Shown one piece after another: positions 35,214 through 44,688 of a stretch of DNA of 58,285 nucleotides (position 1 is its first letter; the number at the start of each line of letters is the position of its first letter). The position numbers and the translations under genes are program-made. Source of the DNA: Microbacterium sp. (lineage in GTDB: Bacteria > Actinomycetota > Actinomycetes > Actinomycetales > Microbacteriaceae); contig NZ_QFPF01000005.1 of the NCBI RefSeq assembly GCF_003248605.1, positions 1 to 58,285 of the forward strand. Direction: 5' to 3'. Below the pieces are notes generated by a model. The model worked only from the letters and a program-made list of their open reading frames with translations. It was not told the origin of the DNA and ran no database searches.

Positions 35214-36854
35214 TCAGTCGCCGAGGGCGGCGGACACCACGGCGCGGGCCTCGGCCTGCACCTGAGCGAGGTGCTCGGGACCGCGCAGCGACTCGGCGTA
35301 GAGCTTGTAGACGTCTTCGGTGCCCGAGGGGCGCGCGGCGAACCACGCATGCTCGGTCACGACCTTCAGCCCCCCGATCGCCGCTTCGTTGCCGGGGGCG
35401 TGCGAGAGCTTCGCGAGGATCGGCTCACCCGCAAGCTCCGTCGCGGTGACGGCATCCGGAGACAGCTTCGACAGCGCCGCCTTCTGCGCGGGGGAGGCGG
35501 GCGCGTCGACCCGCTGGTAGACCGACGCGCCGAACTCGGCCTCGAGCTCGGCGTACCGCTGCGAGGGCGTCTTGCCCGTGACCGCGAGGATCTCGGCCGC
35601 GAGCAGACACAGGATGATGCCGTCCTTGTCGGTCGTCCACACCCCGCCGTCGGTGCGCAGGAACGACGCCCCGGCGGACTCTTCGCCGCCGAAGGCGACG
35701 GACCCGTCGAGCAGGCCGGGCACGAACCATTTGAATCCGACCGGCACCTCGAGCAGGCGCCGCCCGAGTGACTCGGTCACGCGGTCGATGATCATCGACG
35801 ACACGAGCGTCTTGCCGACGGCGGCATCGGCGCCCCAGCCCGGGCGGTGCGAGAACAGGTAGTCGATCGCGACCGCGAGGTAGTGGTTGGGGTTCATCAG
35901 GCCGGCATCGGGGGTGACGATGCCGTGCCGGTCAGCGTCGGCGTCGTTGCCCGTGAGCAGGTCGTAGTCGTCGCGTCGCGCGACGAGCGAGGCCATGGCG
36001 TTCGGCGACGAGGGATCCATGCGGATCTTCTCGTCCCAGTCGAGCGTCATGAACTTCCACGTCGGGTCGACGTCCGGGTTCACGACGGTCAGATCGAGAC
36101 CGTACATCTCGGCGATGAGCGCCCAGTAGTCGACCGATGCCCCGCCGAGCGGGTCGGCGCCGATGCGCACGCCCGCATTCTTGATCGACTCCAGGTCGAT
36201 GATGCTCGCGAGGTCGCGGACGTACTCCTGGCGGAAGTCGTAGGTACCCAGCGAGTCGGCCACGATGTCGGCGAACCGCACGCGCTGCACGCCGTCCAGG
36301 CCCGCGGCGATGAGCTCGTTCGCCCGGTTCGCGATCCAGCCGGTCGCGTCGGTGTCGGCGGGCCCGCCGTTCGGCGGGTTGTACTTGAACCCGCCGTCGC
36401 GCGGGGGGTTGTGACTGGGGGTGACGACGATGCCGTCGGCGCGGCCGGAGTCGTCGAGGTCGAGGTCGCGGTTGTACGCGAGGATCGCGTGGCTGAGCGC
36501 GGGCGTGGGCACCCACGAGTCGCGCGCGTCGACGCGCACGTCGATGCCGTTGGCGACGAGCACCTCGATGGCGCTGCGCTCGGCGGGGCGCGAGAGGCCG
36601 TGTGTGTCGCGGCCGAGGAACAGGGGCCCCTCGATGCCCTGCGCGCGGCGGTAGTCGATGATCGCCTGCGTCGTGGCGAGGATGTGGTCTTCGTTGAAGC
36701 TCGTCGACAGCGACGAGCCGCGGTGGCCGCTCGTGCCGAACGCGACGCGTTGCTCGGGGATGCCGGCGTCCGGCTTTCGGTCGTAGTACGCCGAGATGAG
36801 TTCGTCGATGTCGATCAGATCGGATGCCTCGGCGGGCTGTCCTGCGCGGCTCAT
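35214..36854 (-). CDS. pgm: Phosphoglucomutase (alpha-D-glucose phosphate-specific)
   Basis: A 546-aa enzyme interconverting glucose-1-P and glucose-6-P, linking the galactose pathway next door to glycolysis. Phosphoserine Ser147 is in [11 protein letters not shown]. The magnesium loop is [11 protein letters not shown], the sugar loop [10 protein letters not shown], and the phosphate loop [10 protein letters not shown]. Length fits the bacterial Pgm family. CAGACT sits six bases before ATG 36854, an imperfect version of the local leaderless pattern. Convergent with lacI. Confidence 0.95.
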   Translation of the reverse strand: MSRAGQPAEASDLIDIDELISAYYDRKPDAGIPEQRVAFGTSGHRGSSLSTSFNEDHILATTQAIIDYRRAQGIEGPLFLGRDTHGLSRPAERSAIEVLVANGIDVRVDARDSWVPTPALSHAILAYNRDLDLDDSGRADGIVVTPSHNPPRDGGFKYNPPNGGPADTDATGWIANRANELIAAGLDGVQRVRFADIVADSLGTYDFRQEYVRDLASIIDLESIKNAGVRIGADPLGGASVDYWALIAEMYGLDLTVVNPDVDPTWKFMTLDWDEKIRMDPSSPNAMASLVARRDDYDLLTGNDADADRHGIVTPDAGLMNPNHYLAVAIDYLFSHRPGWGADAAVGKTLVSSMIIDRVTESLGRRLLEVPVGFKWFVPGLLDGSVAFGGEESAGASFLRTDGGVWTTDKDGIILCLLAAEILAVTGKTPSQRYAELEAEFGASVYQRVDAPASPAQKAALSKLSPDAVTATELAGEPILAKLSHAPGNEAAIGGLKVVTEHAWFAARPSGTEDVYKLYAESLRGPEHLAQVQAEARAVVSAALGD

Positions 36855-36929
36855 GTGCTTAGTCTGCCCTGCCGAGGGCGCTCCAGCATCCTTTCGTCGC
36901 GTTCGCACACCCCGGCGGGTGCGTGCCGA

Positions 36930-36944
36930 TATGGTTCGAGAGTG
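36930..36944 (+). promoter_or_regulatory. Leaderless promoter of the response regulator gene
   Basis: TATGGT (36930-36935), six bases, GTG 36942; no Shine-Dalgarno. Confidence 0.55.
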
Positions 36945-37618
36945 CCGCGTGTGACGGAAGTGCAGCCGACCGCGATGCCGACGCGGGTCGCGATCGTCGA
37001 TGATCACGAACTCGTGGCGATGGCGGTGCGGGCGATCGTCGACGACGCACCCGATCTGGTCTTCGCCCGGCACGAGACGACGATGGATGCTCTCGTCCGC
37101 CGTCGTCGGGACGCCGATCTCGTCGTGCTCGATCTGAGTCTGCCGGATGGCACCGCCCCCGACGCGAACGTACGGGCGGCCACTGCGTGGGGGGGGCGTC
37201 CATTCTGATCCTGACCGCCGCGGAGAATCCGTACCTCGTGCGCGAGGCGTCGCGGACGGACGCGCTGGGCATCGTGCGCAAGTCCGTTCCGCGCGATGTC
37301 CTGGCCGCCGCGCTGCTCGCCGCAGCACGCGGGGAGTACGTGCCCACGACCGAGTGGGCGTCGGCCCTGGACACCGACCCTCTGCTGCGTGCGGCGCCGC
37401 TCACCGCTCGGGAGCGAGAGGTGCTGGGGCTCTACGCCGTAGGCCTCGGTGCCAAGGAGGTGGGGGCCGCGCTGTACGTGAGCGAGAACACGGTCAACGA
37501 TCATCTGCGCCGTATCCGCGCCGTGTATCGCCAGCTCGGGCGCCCCGCGGCGACGAAGATCGAGCTGTACCAGCGCAGCCTCGAGGACGGCTTCCTGCCT
37601 GCTCCGCGCCGTGGGTGA
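36942..37618 (+). pseudogene. NarL-type response regulator, frameshifted at a G8 tract
   Basis: The receiver half (36942-37208) has [12 protein letters not shown] and [11 protein letters not shown] with the phospho-Asp. It then runs into GCG TGG GGG GGG and stops at TGA 37206. The rest continues in another frame from about 37187 to 37618: [13 protein letters not shown], the receiver Lys region GIVRKSVP, and a LuxR HTH ([39 protein letters not shown]). One extra G, or two fewer, in the run at 37189-37196 restores a ~225-aa protein. Either a sequencing indel, a slipped-strand phase-variable site, or real inactivation. Overlaps the kinase start. Confidence 0.85.
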
Positions 37619-39758
37619 GCTCGCGCGGGGGATGCGCGGCGGACGCCGCGCGGAACTCGCCGCTGCGCGGCTGCTCGTCTCGGGGATCGCCGTCACGGTG
37701 GTGATGTCGTCCATCACGACGTTCGTCGTCGCTGATCCTCAGGGCCGGGTGGAACTCCCGGGGTGGTTCTCCGTCGTGACCGGTGCGGCCTTCGCGGTGC
37801 TCGTGGTCGTGGGCGCTGCATCGGCATGGGTGGGGGTGCGGGCGCTGCGGGTCGGGGCCGCGGCCGGAGTGGCGATCTTCTTCCTCGCGCTCGTGTTGTT
37901 CGCGCCCGCGAGCGGCGTGCTGGATGGCACCGCGACCGCGGGAACCGTGCCCTGGGTGCTGACGGCCGTGGGTGGATTCGCCGTCGCCGCCGTGGTCGCA
38001 GGGGGACCGGGCCTGGGCTGGGCGGCGATCCTCGCCTGGGCGGGGCTGCTCGCGACATACCGCGTCGCCCTGGGCGGCTACTCGATGACGGGGCTCGCAA
38101 ACGATGCTCAGGCGCTGATGACCGGCGCGACGCTCTGCCTGATCTCGGCGCGCGTCCTGCGGGTCAGTCGGGAGCTGGACGCGACCGCGGCGCGGGTGAA
38201 CGCCGTCGTGGCCGAGCAGGGGGCGGCACGGGGTCGCCTCGCTGCGCGCGCCCGTGTCGCCTCCTTCGTCCACGACGACGTCCTGGCGGCGCTCCGCGGC
38301 GCATCGGAGGCGGTCGTCGGCACGGCCGAGGCGGTGCGCCTGCAGGCCCGGCGGGCGACCGCCGTGATCGCCGTCGAGTCGGAGTCCGACGACTGGATCG
38401 ATCGACTTCGGGTGCTCGCCGACGAGGCGGGAGCGCACTTCACCGTCGAGCGCGTGGCGCGGGCCGTCGTTCCCGGCGAGCACGTCAAGGACGCGGTGGT
38501 CGTCGCGGCGAGGCAGGCCCTCGACAACAGCGTTCGGCACGCGGGGACGTGCACCCGGAGCGTTCGCCTCGAGGTCGGCGGGGCCGGACTCGTGCTGTGG
38601 ATCGTCGACGACGGCGTCGGGTTCTCAGCCCCGTCGATCCCGCCGGGTCGTCTGGGTATCGCGACGAGCATCGAGGGCGCCATGCGGGACCTGGCCGGCG
38701 GGGACGCGCGCGTCGCATCGGCACCGGGGCGGGGCACGACCGTGGAGCTGCGCTGGGACGAGGAGAGCGGTCCCGACGTCCACTTCGCCGAGCCCCCCTC
38801 GTTCCGGCGCCCCGTCTTCTCGCTGCCGGGTGTGCTCGCCATCGCGGCTCTCTTCGTGCTGACGCAGACGCTCGTGGCCGCGGCGGGGGTCTCCGCCGAG
38901 CCCGGTGCGGGATGGTGGCCGTTGGCCGTCCTGGCGGGCATCCTGGCGGCGACCGCGCTCGTTCTGCCCATTCCGCCGGGGCGCGCGTCGCGGGGCGTCG
39001 CGGTGGTCGTCGTCCTCGGCGTCACGATCCTCGGCGGGTTGCTCGCGACCCCGCCACCCCTCACTTACGGAAGCGCGTGGTTCATCCCCGCTGCCGGGTT
39101 CGTCCTCGTCGCCGTGGCGTTCGACGCGCGTCCCGCACTCGCGGTCGTCGGTCTCGTCCCTCTCCTTCTCCTCCTCGTCGCGGACGCGTCCGTGCGGGGC
39201 GGCGACCTGACTCAGATCGTCAGCATCGTGGTCCGGACGGCGACGATCGTCGGCCTCGGGGCGCTCTTCGCGGCATCCATCGTGCGCATGCGACGGTCTA
39301 CCCGTGCCATCGCCCGTCGAGCGGCATCGGCGACGCAGCAGCGGGAATGGGATCGTGCGGCGCAACACGAGATCGAGGCTCGGCGCGCCGAGCTCGACGA
39401 GCTGGCAGGGCCCCTTCTCGCACGCATCGCCTCCGGTGAGCAGCTCAGCGCCGACGACCGTGCCCGTGCCCGGGCCCTGGAGGGGCGACTGCGGGATGGC
39501 TACCGCGCGGGCCGGCTGCTGCATCCTTCCCTGATCGAGGCCGCGGTACGCGCGCGCATCCGCGGGGTCGACGTGGTGCTGCTGGACGACGCGGGGCAGG
39601 CGGAGATCGACGCGGTGGCCGCCGCAACGATCGCGGAGTGGATGCAGGGTGTGCTGGACGAGGCGCACCGACGGTTCGTCGGCCGGCTGCTCCCGCCAGG
39701 TCGGGCAACCGCCGCTCAGGTCGTCGTCGACGGCAGCGCCCGGAACTTCCCGGGCTGA
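37611..39758 (+). CDS. Sensor histidine kinase with two membrane modules
   Basis: A 715-aa protein. Five hydrophobic helices (about 20-185) are followed by a HisKA_3-like stretch with the likely phospho-His in SFVHDDVLAALRG. The HATPase has an N-box ARQALDNSVRHAG, then VDDGVGF and GRGTTVEL. A second group of helices (about 405-560) follows, and then a cytoplasmic coiled-coil tail (HEIEARRAELDELAGPLLARI to the end) that looks like a kinase dimerisation region without an ATPase. Partner of the response regulator it overlaps. Confidence 0.8.
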   Translation: MGELARGMRGGRRAELAAARLLVSGIAVTVVMSSITTFVVADPQGRVELPGWFSVVTGAAFAVLVVVGAASAWVGVRALRVGAAAGVAIFFLALVLFAPASGVLDGTATAGTVPWVLTAVGGFAVAAVVAGGPGLGWAAILAWAGLLATYRVALGGYSMTGLANDAQALMTGATLCLISARVLRVSRELDATAARVNAVVAEQGAARGRLAARARVASFVHDDVLAALRGASEAVVGTAEAVRLQARRATAVIAVESESDDWIDRLRVLADEAGAHFTVERVARAVVPGEHVKDAVVVAARQALDNSVRHAGTCTRSVRLEVGGAGLVLWIVDDGVGFSAPSIPPGRLGIATSIEGAMRDLAGGDARVASAPGRGTTVELRWDEESGPDVHFAEPPSFRRPVFSLPGVLAIAALFVLTQTLVAAAGVSAEPGAGWWPLAVLAGILAATALVLPIPPGRASRGVAVVVVLGVTILGGLLATPPPLTYGSAWFIPAAGFVLVAVAFDARPALAVVGLVPLLLLLVADASVRGGDLTQIVSIVVRTATIVGLGALFAASIVRMRRSTRAIARRAASATQQREWDRAAQHEIEARRAELDELAGPLLARIASGEQLSADDRARARALEGRLRDGYRAGRLLHPSLIEAAVRARIRGVDVVLLDDAGQAEIDAVAAATIAEWMQGVLDEAHRRFVGRLLPPGRATAAQVVVDGSARNFPG

Positions 39759-39777
39759 GCCACGCCAGCGTCCACAA

Positions 39778-39817
39778 CCACCGACGTCGGTGGGTGAAGC
39801 CCGCGTCCCGGGGACGC
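39778..39817. terminator. Two adjacent GC-rich hairpins after the kinase gene
   Basis: CCACCGACGTCGGTGG (39778-39793) is a perfect 16-bp palindrome. GCGTCC-CGG-GGACGC (39803-39817) follows ten bases later. No T-run. Probably the end of the two-component transcript. A TAGCGT box at about 39826 could start the next operon. Confidence 0.55.
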
Positions 39818-39879
39818 GCGCGACCCTAGCGTGAGCGGTGTCCCCGCACGATGCCGACTTCCTCTCCCCAAGGAACCCC

Positions 39880-40458
39880 ATGAACAAAGTCATCAAAGGA
39901 ACCATCGCCGCAGGCGCGGCCGTCGCTCTCTTCGGGGGTGGTGCCGGATCGCTCGCCTACTGGCAGGCCTCGGAGAGCACCGATGAGCTGACCCTTCAGA
40001 TGGGGCACGTCCAGCTCATGGAAGGCGCGAAGACCTACTACCTCAACGGCGACGAGATGTCCTATGAAACGCTGAACAGCTACGACAGCCGGCTCGTGCC
40101 CGGAGATGTGGTCACCTACAACCACCGATTCGGGATCGATGTCGCGACGGGGGCGGACACAGTGCTCAACGTCGCCGAGCTGGAGTTCGAGGACACCCCG
40201 CAGTTCGTCCTCGACGCGCTCGAGACCGATCTCACGGTGAGTGTCGTGGAGGAGTGGTCCGAGAACCTGACGTTCTCGGCGACGAATGAGGCGCGTTCGT
40301 TCAACGTCTCGGGGCGCGGTTTGGTGGAGGTCACGGTCAAGGTCGCGGTTCCCGCCGACCACGCCGACTCGGAGACGATGGTCTACGGCATCAGCCTGAA
40401 GCCGCTTCCGGTGACGCTCACGCAGGTCGCCGAACCTCTGCCTGACGCCGTCGGCTGA
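39880..40458 (+). CDS. TasA/CalY-like protein with SipW-type signal peptide
   Basis: A 192-aa secreted protein with an alternate-type signal peptide: a short basic start MNKVIKGTIAAG, a hydrophobic core, and GGGAGSLAYW near residues 19-28. This resembles TasA/CalY and related SipW substrates. The mature part is rich in beta-forming residues (VVTYNHRFGIDVATGADTVLNV), as in camelysin-like matrix proteins. An AAGGA Shine-Dalgarno (39870-39874) supports ATG 39880. The dedicated peptidase follows eight bases later. Confidence 0.82.
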   Translation: MNKVIKGTIAAGAAVALFGGGAGSLAYWQASESTDELTLQMGHVQLMEGAKTYYLNGDEMSYETLNSYDSRLVPGDVVTYNHRFGIDVATGADTVLNVAELEFEDTPQFVLDALETDLTVSVVEEWSENLTFSATNEARSFNVSGRGLVEVTVKVAVPADHADSETMVYGISLKPLPVTLTQVAEPLPDAVG

Positions 40459-40466
40459 CGCGGTCG

Positions 40467-41039
40467 GTGATCGCCTCACTCGGTCGGGGGCTGGCGTGGG
40501 GCGCGTTCGGCCTCGTCGCGCTGATCGCCGCGCTGGTGCTCGTCGTGCCCGTTGCGGCCGGAGGTGAGCGGTACACCATCCTCGGCGGCTCGATGGATCC
40601 CGCGATTCCGCTCGGGTCGCTCGTCGTCGTGCAGCCCCGCGAGTTCGACGAGGTCCGGGTGGGCGATGTCGTCACCTTTCAGCTCGAATCCGGCAAGTCC
40701 CCCGTCGCGACGCACCGTGTCGTCGGCGAGGGTCGGGCGGGCGACGGCGAGCGCGTGCTGGTGACGCAGGGCGATGCGAACGACGCCGCCGATCTCGAAC
40801 CCGTCCGGGCGCCCCAGCTGCGCGGAGTGCTGCTGTACAGCATCCCGTTGCTCGGATGGATGAACGTCCTGATCTCGGGGGAGTTGCGCGCATGGGTGCT
40901 CCCGCTGGCGAGCGGGGCGTTGCTGGTCTACGCCATCTGGATGTTCGTGAGCGCCTGGCGCGATCGCATCCGCCGGCAGGGAGAGGTTCGCACCCGCCTC
41001 GAGGCACCCGAACAGGGCGCGGATGCCCGACTAGGCTGA
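40467..41039 (+). CDS. Signal peptidase I, SipW-like (ER/archaeal type)
   Basis: A 190-aa membrane peptidase. N-terminal helix about 8-31, catalytic Ser in GGSMDPAIPLGS, then His in VATHRVV where bacterial LepB has Lys, and the Asp motif TQGDANDAAD. These are features of ER-type SipW. A C-terminal helix lies around 145-163. It should process the TasA/CalY-like protein just upstream. GTG start at 40467. Confidence 0.88.
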   Translation: MIASLGRGLAWGAFGLVALIAALVLVVPVAAGGERYTILGGSMDPAIPLGSLVVVQPREFDEVRVGDVVTFQLESGKSPVATHRVVGEGRAGDGERVLVTQGDANDAADLEPVRAPQLRGVLLYSIPLLGWMNVLISGELRAWVLPLASGALLVYAIWMFVSAWRDRIRRQGEVRTRLEAPEQGADARLG

Positions 41040-41048
41040 CTGCTTGTG
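41032..41048 (+). promoter_or_regulatory. Leaderless promoter of pheA
   Basis: TAGGCT (41032-41037), eight bases, GTG 41046. The box overlaps the stop codon of the signal peptidase gene. Confidence 0.5.
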
Positions 41049-42002
41049 ACGACCGCCGCCGAACCCGCCCCCCGCACCTACAGCTACCTCGGGCCGGCCG
41101 GAACCTTCACCGAGGCGGCCCTCGCGCAGGTGCCCGAGGCGCGGGGGCAGCGCTGGCGGCCAGTACGCAACATCGGCGAAGCGCTCGCCGATGTCACCGA
41201 GGGCCGCTCGCACGCCGCGATGATCGCGATCGAGAACTCCGTCGACGGCGGTGTCTCGACTGCACAAGATGCTCTGGCCACCGTTCCCGGACTGCGCATC
41301 GTGGGTGAGTATCTCGTGCCTGTGAACTTCGTGCTGGTCGCTCTGCCCGGCACGAGCCTCGCGGACGTCGACGTCGTGGCCGCGCATCCCGTCGCCTACG
41401 GGCAGTGCCTGCAGTGGCTCACCAAGGCCCTGCCGGGGCACGCCCACCTGCCGAGCGCGAGCAATGTCGCGAGCGCCGTGGGCCTGCTCGATGGAACGAA
41501 CGACGCCGATGCCGCGATCGCCCCGCCCACCATCACCGAGCACCACGACCTGGCCGTCCTCGCCGAGAACATCGGCGACAACCCGAGCGCCGTGACGCGG
41601 TTCGTGCTCGTCAGCCGTACGGTCGCCCCGGCGCCCCCGACCGGCGCTGACAAGACGTCCCTCATCGTCGAGCTGCCCGAAGACCACCCGGGAGCACTTC
41701 TCGAACTGCTCGAGCAGTTCGCCACCCGCGGCATCAACCTCAGCCTGCTCGCCTCGCGCCCGATCGGCGACGCCCTCGGCCGCTATCGGTTCGTCATCGA
41801 CGCCGACGGGCACATCCACGACGAGCGCATGGCCGACGCCCTGCTGGGCCTGCGGCGGTTCAGCCCGAAGGTGCTCTTCCTCGGCTCGTACCCCCGTGCC
41901 GACCGCAACGTCGTCCGCTATCCCGATCGTTACTCCGACGACGTCTTCGTCGAGGCGCGCGATTGGCTGCGCGGACTGCTCAGCGGCGCCCCCGAGGCGT
42001 AG
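41046..42002 (+). CDS. pheA: Prephenate dehydratase
   Basis: A 318-aa enzyme converting prephenate to phenylpyruvate in phenylalanine synthesis. The prephenate dehydratase domain (about 10-190) opens with YSYLGPAGTFTEAAL and contains the catalytic Thr-Arg-Phe in SAVTRFVLVS. A C-terminal ACT domain (about 200-280, KTSLIVELPEDHPGALLELLEQF and LLASRPIGD) gives phenylalanine feedback control. Monofunctional, without chorismate mutase, as usual in actinobacteria. Confidence 0.95.
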   Translation: MTTAAEPAPRTYSYLGPAGTFTEAALAQVPEARGQRWRPVRNIGEALADVTEGRSHAAMIAIENSVDGGVSTAQDALATVPGLRIVGEYLVPVNFVLVALPGTSLADVDVVAAHPVAYGQCLQWLTKALPGHAHLPSASNVASAVGLLDGTNDADAAIAPPTITEHHDLAVLAENIGDNPSAVTRFVLVSRTVAPAPPTGADKTSLIVELPEDHPGALLELLEQFATRGINLSLLASRPIGDALGRYRFVIDADGHIHDERMADALLGLRRFSPKVLFLGSYPRADRNVVRYPDRYSDDVFVEARDWLRGLLSGAPEA

Positions 42003-42023
42003 CCCGGGAGCGACGCGGCGGCG

Positions 42024-43088
42024 TCAGCCGACCGCCGCGCGGGCGCCGGCCGCGACGAGCTCGAGTGTCTGCGCGCGGCCACCCGCAGCATCCCGTGGCT
42101 CGGCGTCGAAGGCGCCCGCGACCGGCGAGAGCATGACCTCGTCGACGCCGTGCAGGTTCGCGAAGGCCGCGACCTCGGCGGCGACCTGCTCGCCCGTGCC
42201 CACGAACCACCGCTGCCGGCCCGACGCCACGAAGGACTCTGCGATCGGGTCCATGGGCTCGGCCTGCGCCTGCTCGACGGTTTCGAGGGGGATGAGGGGC
42301 TTGTTGGTGCGGAGCCTGGCCATCATCCGCAGCTGCGGCAGCGCACGCGCCTCAGCCTCGTCGGCGGTCGCGGCGGCGACGACGTTGACGGTCACGAACG
42401 TGCGAGGCGCGGGGTGCGACTGGCTGGGGCGGTACTGGTCGCGGTAGAGCGCGAGCGCCCGCTCGAGTCCCTCCCCGGCGAAGTGGTTCGCGAACACGTA
42501 CGGAAGACCGAGGGACGCCGCCAGCTGCGCCGAGTAGTCACTCGATCCCAGCAGCCAGACCTCGGGTGCGGCGCCCGCCGCGGGGGTGGCGTGCACGTCG
42601 TACGTGCCGCCGCTGGTGAAGCGCACCGTCGCGCCCTCGGGGGAGGACATCGCGAGGATGTCGCGGATGTTGTCGGGGAACCGGTCGACCTCGCTCGTCG
42701 TGCCAGACTGGCGCAGCAGCTGAGTGATGCCGGGATCGCTGCCGGGCGCGCGCCCGATGCCGAGGTCGATGCGCCCCGGCGCGAGGGCCTCGAGCGCGGC
42801 GAACTGCTCGGCGACGATGAGGGGCGAGTGGTTGGGCAGCATGACGCCACCGGAGCCCACGCGGATGCGCGCCGTGCGCGCGGCGGCGGCGGCGATCAGC
42901 ACCGGCGGCGCCGTGGACGCGACCGCCGGCATGTTGTGGTGCTCGGCGAACCAGTACCGGCGATAGCCGAGCTCGTCGGCGGTGCGTGCGAGATCGAGGG
43001 ATGCCGCCACCGCCTCGGCGCTGGTCTGCCCTGACCTCACGGGCACGAGATCGAGCACGGACAGGGCGGGGGCGGCGGAAGAAGACAT
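42024..43088 (-). CDS. LLM-class flavin-dependent oxidoreductase (MsnO8-like)
   Basis: A 354-aa bacterial-luciferase-like monooxygenase. Conserved runs are RYWFAEHHNMPAVASTAP, RIRVGSGGVMLPNHSPLIVAEQFAALEALAPGRIDLGIGRAPG and VWLLGSSDYSAQLAASLGLPYVFA, typical of the MsnO8 group of FMN-dependent enzymes. Distinct from the F420-type LLM enzyme at 26.7 kb. ATG 43088 fits the family start. No Shine-Dalgarno is visible; TTGAC-rich sequence lies just upstream. Confidence 0.9.
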   Translation of the reverse strand: MSSSAAPALSVLDLVPVRSGQTSAEAVAASLDLARTADELGYRRYWFAEHHNMPAVASTAPPVLIAAAAARTARIRVGSGGVMLPNHSPLIVAEQFAALEALAPGRIDLGIGRAPGSDPGITQLLRQSGTTSEVDRFPDNIRDILAMSSPEGATVRFTSGGTYDVHATPAAGAAPEVWLLGSSDYSAQLAASLGLPYVFANHFAGEGLERALALYRDQYRPSQSHPAPRTFVTVNVVAAATADEAEARALPQLRMMARLRTNKPLIPLETVEQAQAEPMDPIAESFVASGRQRWFVGTGEQVAAEVAAFANLHGVDEVMLSPVAGAFDAEPRDAAGGRAQTLELVAAGARAAVG

Positions 43089-43167
43089 CGCAGAGTCAAA
43101 CGCGCGGGGCCGCCGGGCATTCCCGCGGCCTCTGCGGGACCCGCGGGGCGGGGTCGGCCGGAGACGG

Positions 43168-43256
43168 GGCAACACTCCGGAGAGTTGCCGCGTCTGTCGG
43201 CTCCGGGCGCCGATATCGGCCCCTCGGGGGCGATGTCTCCGGAATGTTGGCACGCG
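43168..43256. repeat. Intergenic palindromic repeat pair around TCCGGAGA
   Basis: GGCAACACTCC/GGAGAGTTGCC (43168-43189) is a 22-bp palindrome with one mismatch. A second, inverted and degenerate copy (TCTCCGGAATGTTGGCACG) lies near 43236-43254. The 43089-43308 gap otherwise holds only GC-rich sequence between two minus-strand genes. Confidence 0.65.
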
Positions 43257-43308
43257 GCGCCCGCGGAGCCCGCGCCGTACGCGCCGCACGGCCGGGCGGG
43301 CGCCGGGC

Positions 43309-44682
43309 TCAGCGCGCTGCGCGCTTGACCTGCTCGTACGCCTCGAGTGCCGCGGCGCGCGAGCGCTTCAGATCGACAAGGGGCTCGGGTCCGCGGCCCT
43401 CCGCGTGGTCGGGCGCCCACTCCCGCACGTACGTGCCGTGTCTGTCGAACTTCTCGGCCTGCAGCTCGGGGTTGAAGACGCGGAAGTACGGTGCCGCATC
43501 GGCCCCCGAGCCCGCGACCCATTGCCAGTTGAAGGGGTTGGAGGCGCCGTCGGCGTCGACCAGGGTGTCCCAGAACCACTCCTCGCCGCGCCGCCAATCG
43601 ATCAGCAGGTTCTTGATCAGATACGACGCCGTCACCATGCGGACGCGGTTGTGCATGATGCCGGTGCGCCAGAGCTCCCGCATGCCGGCGTCGACGAGCG
43701 GCACGCCGGTCCGGCCCTGCTGCCAGGCCTCGAGGTGCGAGGGCTTGAGCCGCGGCCACGGAAACGCATCGAACTCGCGGCGCAGATTCACTGTCGCCAG
43801 ATCGGGATGCGAGAACAGCACGTGCGCGGCGAACTCACGCCAGCCGATCTCGCTCAGAAACCGCGACGCGGCGCCCGCGTTCGCTCCCGACTCCCGTGCC
43901 GACACCGTCTCGTGCCACACGGTGTACGGACTGATCTCGCCCCAGCGCAAACGCGGGGACAGTCGCGAGGTCGCTCCCGCGGCAGGTTCGTCGCGCGCGG
44001 CGTCGTAGTCGGCGAGATCGTCGGCGAGGAACTCGCGCAGCCGTGCCCGCGCGGCCGGCTCTCCCGGCTCCCACACCTCGCGCAGCCCGCCGGCCCAGTC
44101 CGGCGCGGTCGGCAGCAGAGCCCAGTCGTCGAGCTCGTCGGAGTCCACTCGCTCCGCAGGGGCGGGCACCGCGCGCGGCTCGGGAAGCGGAGCGCGCGGC
44201 GCGGGCAGCGCGAGACACGCCTTCCAGAACGGGGTGAACACCGAGTACGACCCGCCCGCGCCGGTCGTGACGGTCCAGGGTTCGAAGAGCAGCGACCCGG
44301 CGAACGACGCGACCTCGACGCCGTCGGCCCGCAGCGTCTCCTTCAGCCCCGCATCGACATCGCGCTCGGCGCCGCCGTAGCGACGGTTCCAGAACACCGC
44401 GCCCGCGCCGGTGTCGCGTACCACCCGCGGCAGCACGTCGGCGGCGGTGCCGCGGCGCAGCACGAGCGTGCCGCCGCGCTCGTGCAGGCGCTCGCCCAGC
44501 GATGCCAGCGACCCGTGCAGCCACCACTTCGCCGCTCCGCCGAGCGGCCTGATGCCGGGGGAGACCTCGTCGAGCACGTACACCACGACAACGGGTTCGT
44601 CGCGGTCGAGAGCAGCGCGCAGGGCGGGGTTGTCGGCCAGGCGCAGGTCGTCGCGCAGCCACACGATCGAGGGGCTCGTCAT
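43309..44682 (-). CDS. phrB: Deoxyribodipyrimidine photolyase
   Basis: A 457-aa light-driven DNA repair enzyme for cyclobutane pyrimidine dimers. The N-terminal alpha/beta antenna domain starts IVWLRDDLRLADNPAL. The C-terminal FAD domain has RLSPRLRWGEISPYTVW, WREFAAHVLFSHPD, GRTGVPLVDAGMRELWRTGIMHNRVRM and the closing FDRHGTYVREW. TAGCCT (plus-strand AGGCTA 44689-44694) lies six bases before ATG 44682, a leaderless promoter. Confidence 0.95.
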   Translation of the reverse strand: MTSPSIVWLRDDLRLADNPALRAALDRDEPVVVVYVLDEVSPGIRPLGGAAKWWLHGSLASLGERLHERGGTLVLRRGTAADVLPRVVRDTGAGAVFWNRRYGGAERDVDAGLKETLRADGVEVASFAGSLLFEPWTVTTGAGGSYSVFTPFWKACLALPAPRAPLPEPRAVPAPAERVDSDELDDWALLPTAPDWAGGLREVWEPGEPAARARLREFLADDLADYDAARDEPAAGATSRLSPRLRWGEISPYTVWHETVSARESGANAGAASRFLSEIGWREFAAHVLFSHPDLATVNLRREFDAFPWPRLKPSHLEAWQQGRTGVPLVDAGMRELWRTGIMHNRVRMVTASYLIKNLLIDWRRGEEWFWDTLVDADGASNPFNWQWVAGSGADAAPYFRVFNPELQAEKFDRHGTYVREWAPDHAEGRGPEPLVDLKRSRAAALEAYEQVKRAAR

Positions 44683-44688
44683 TTCTGC

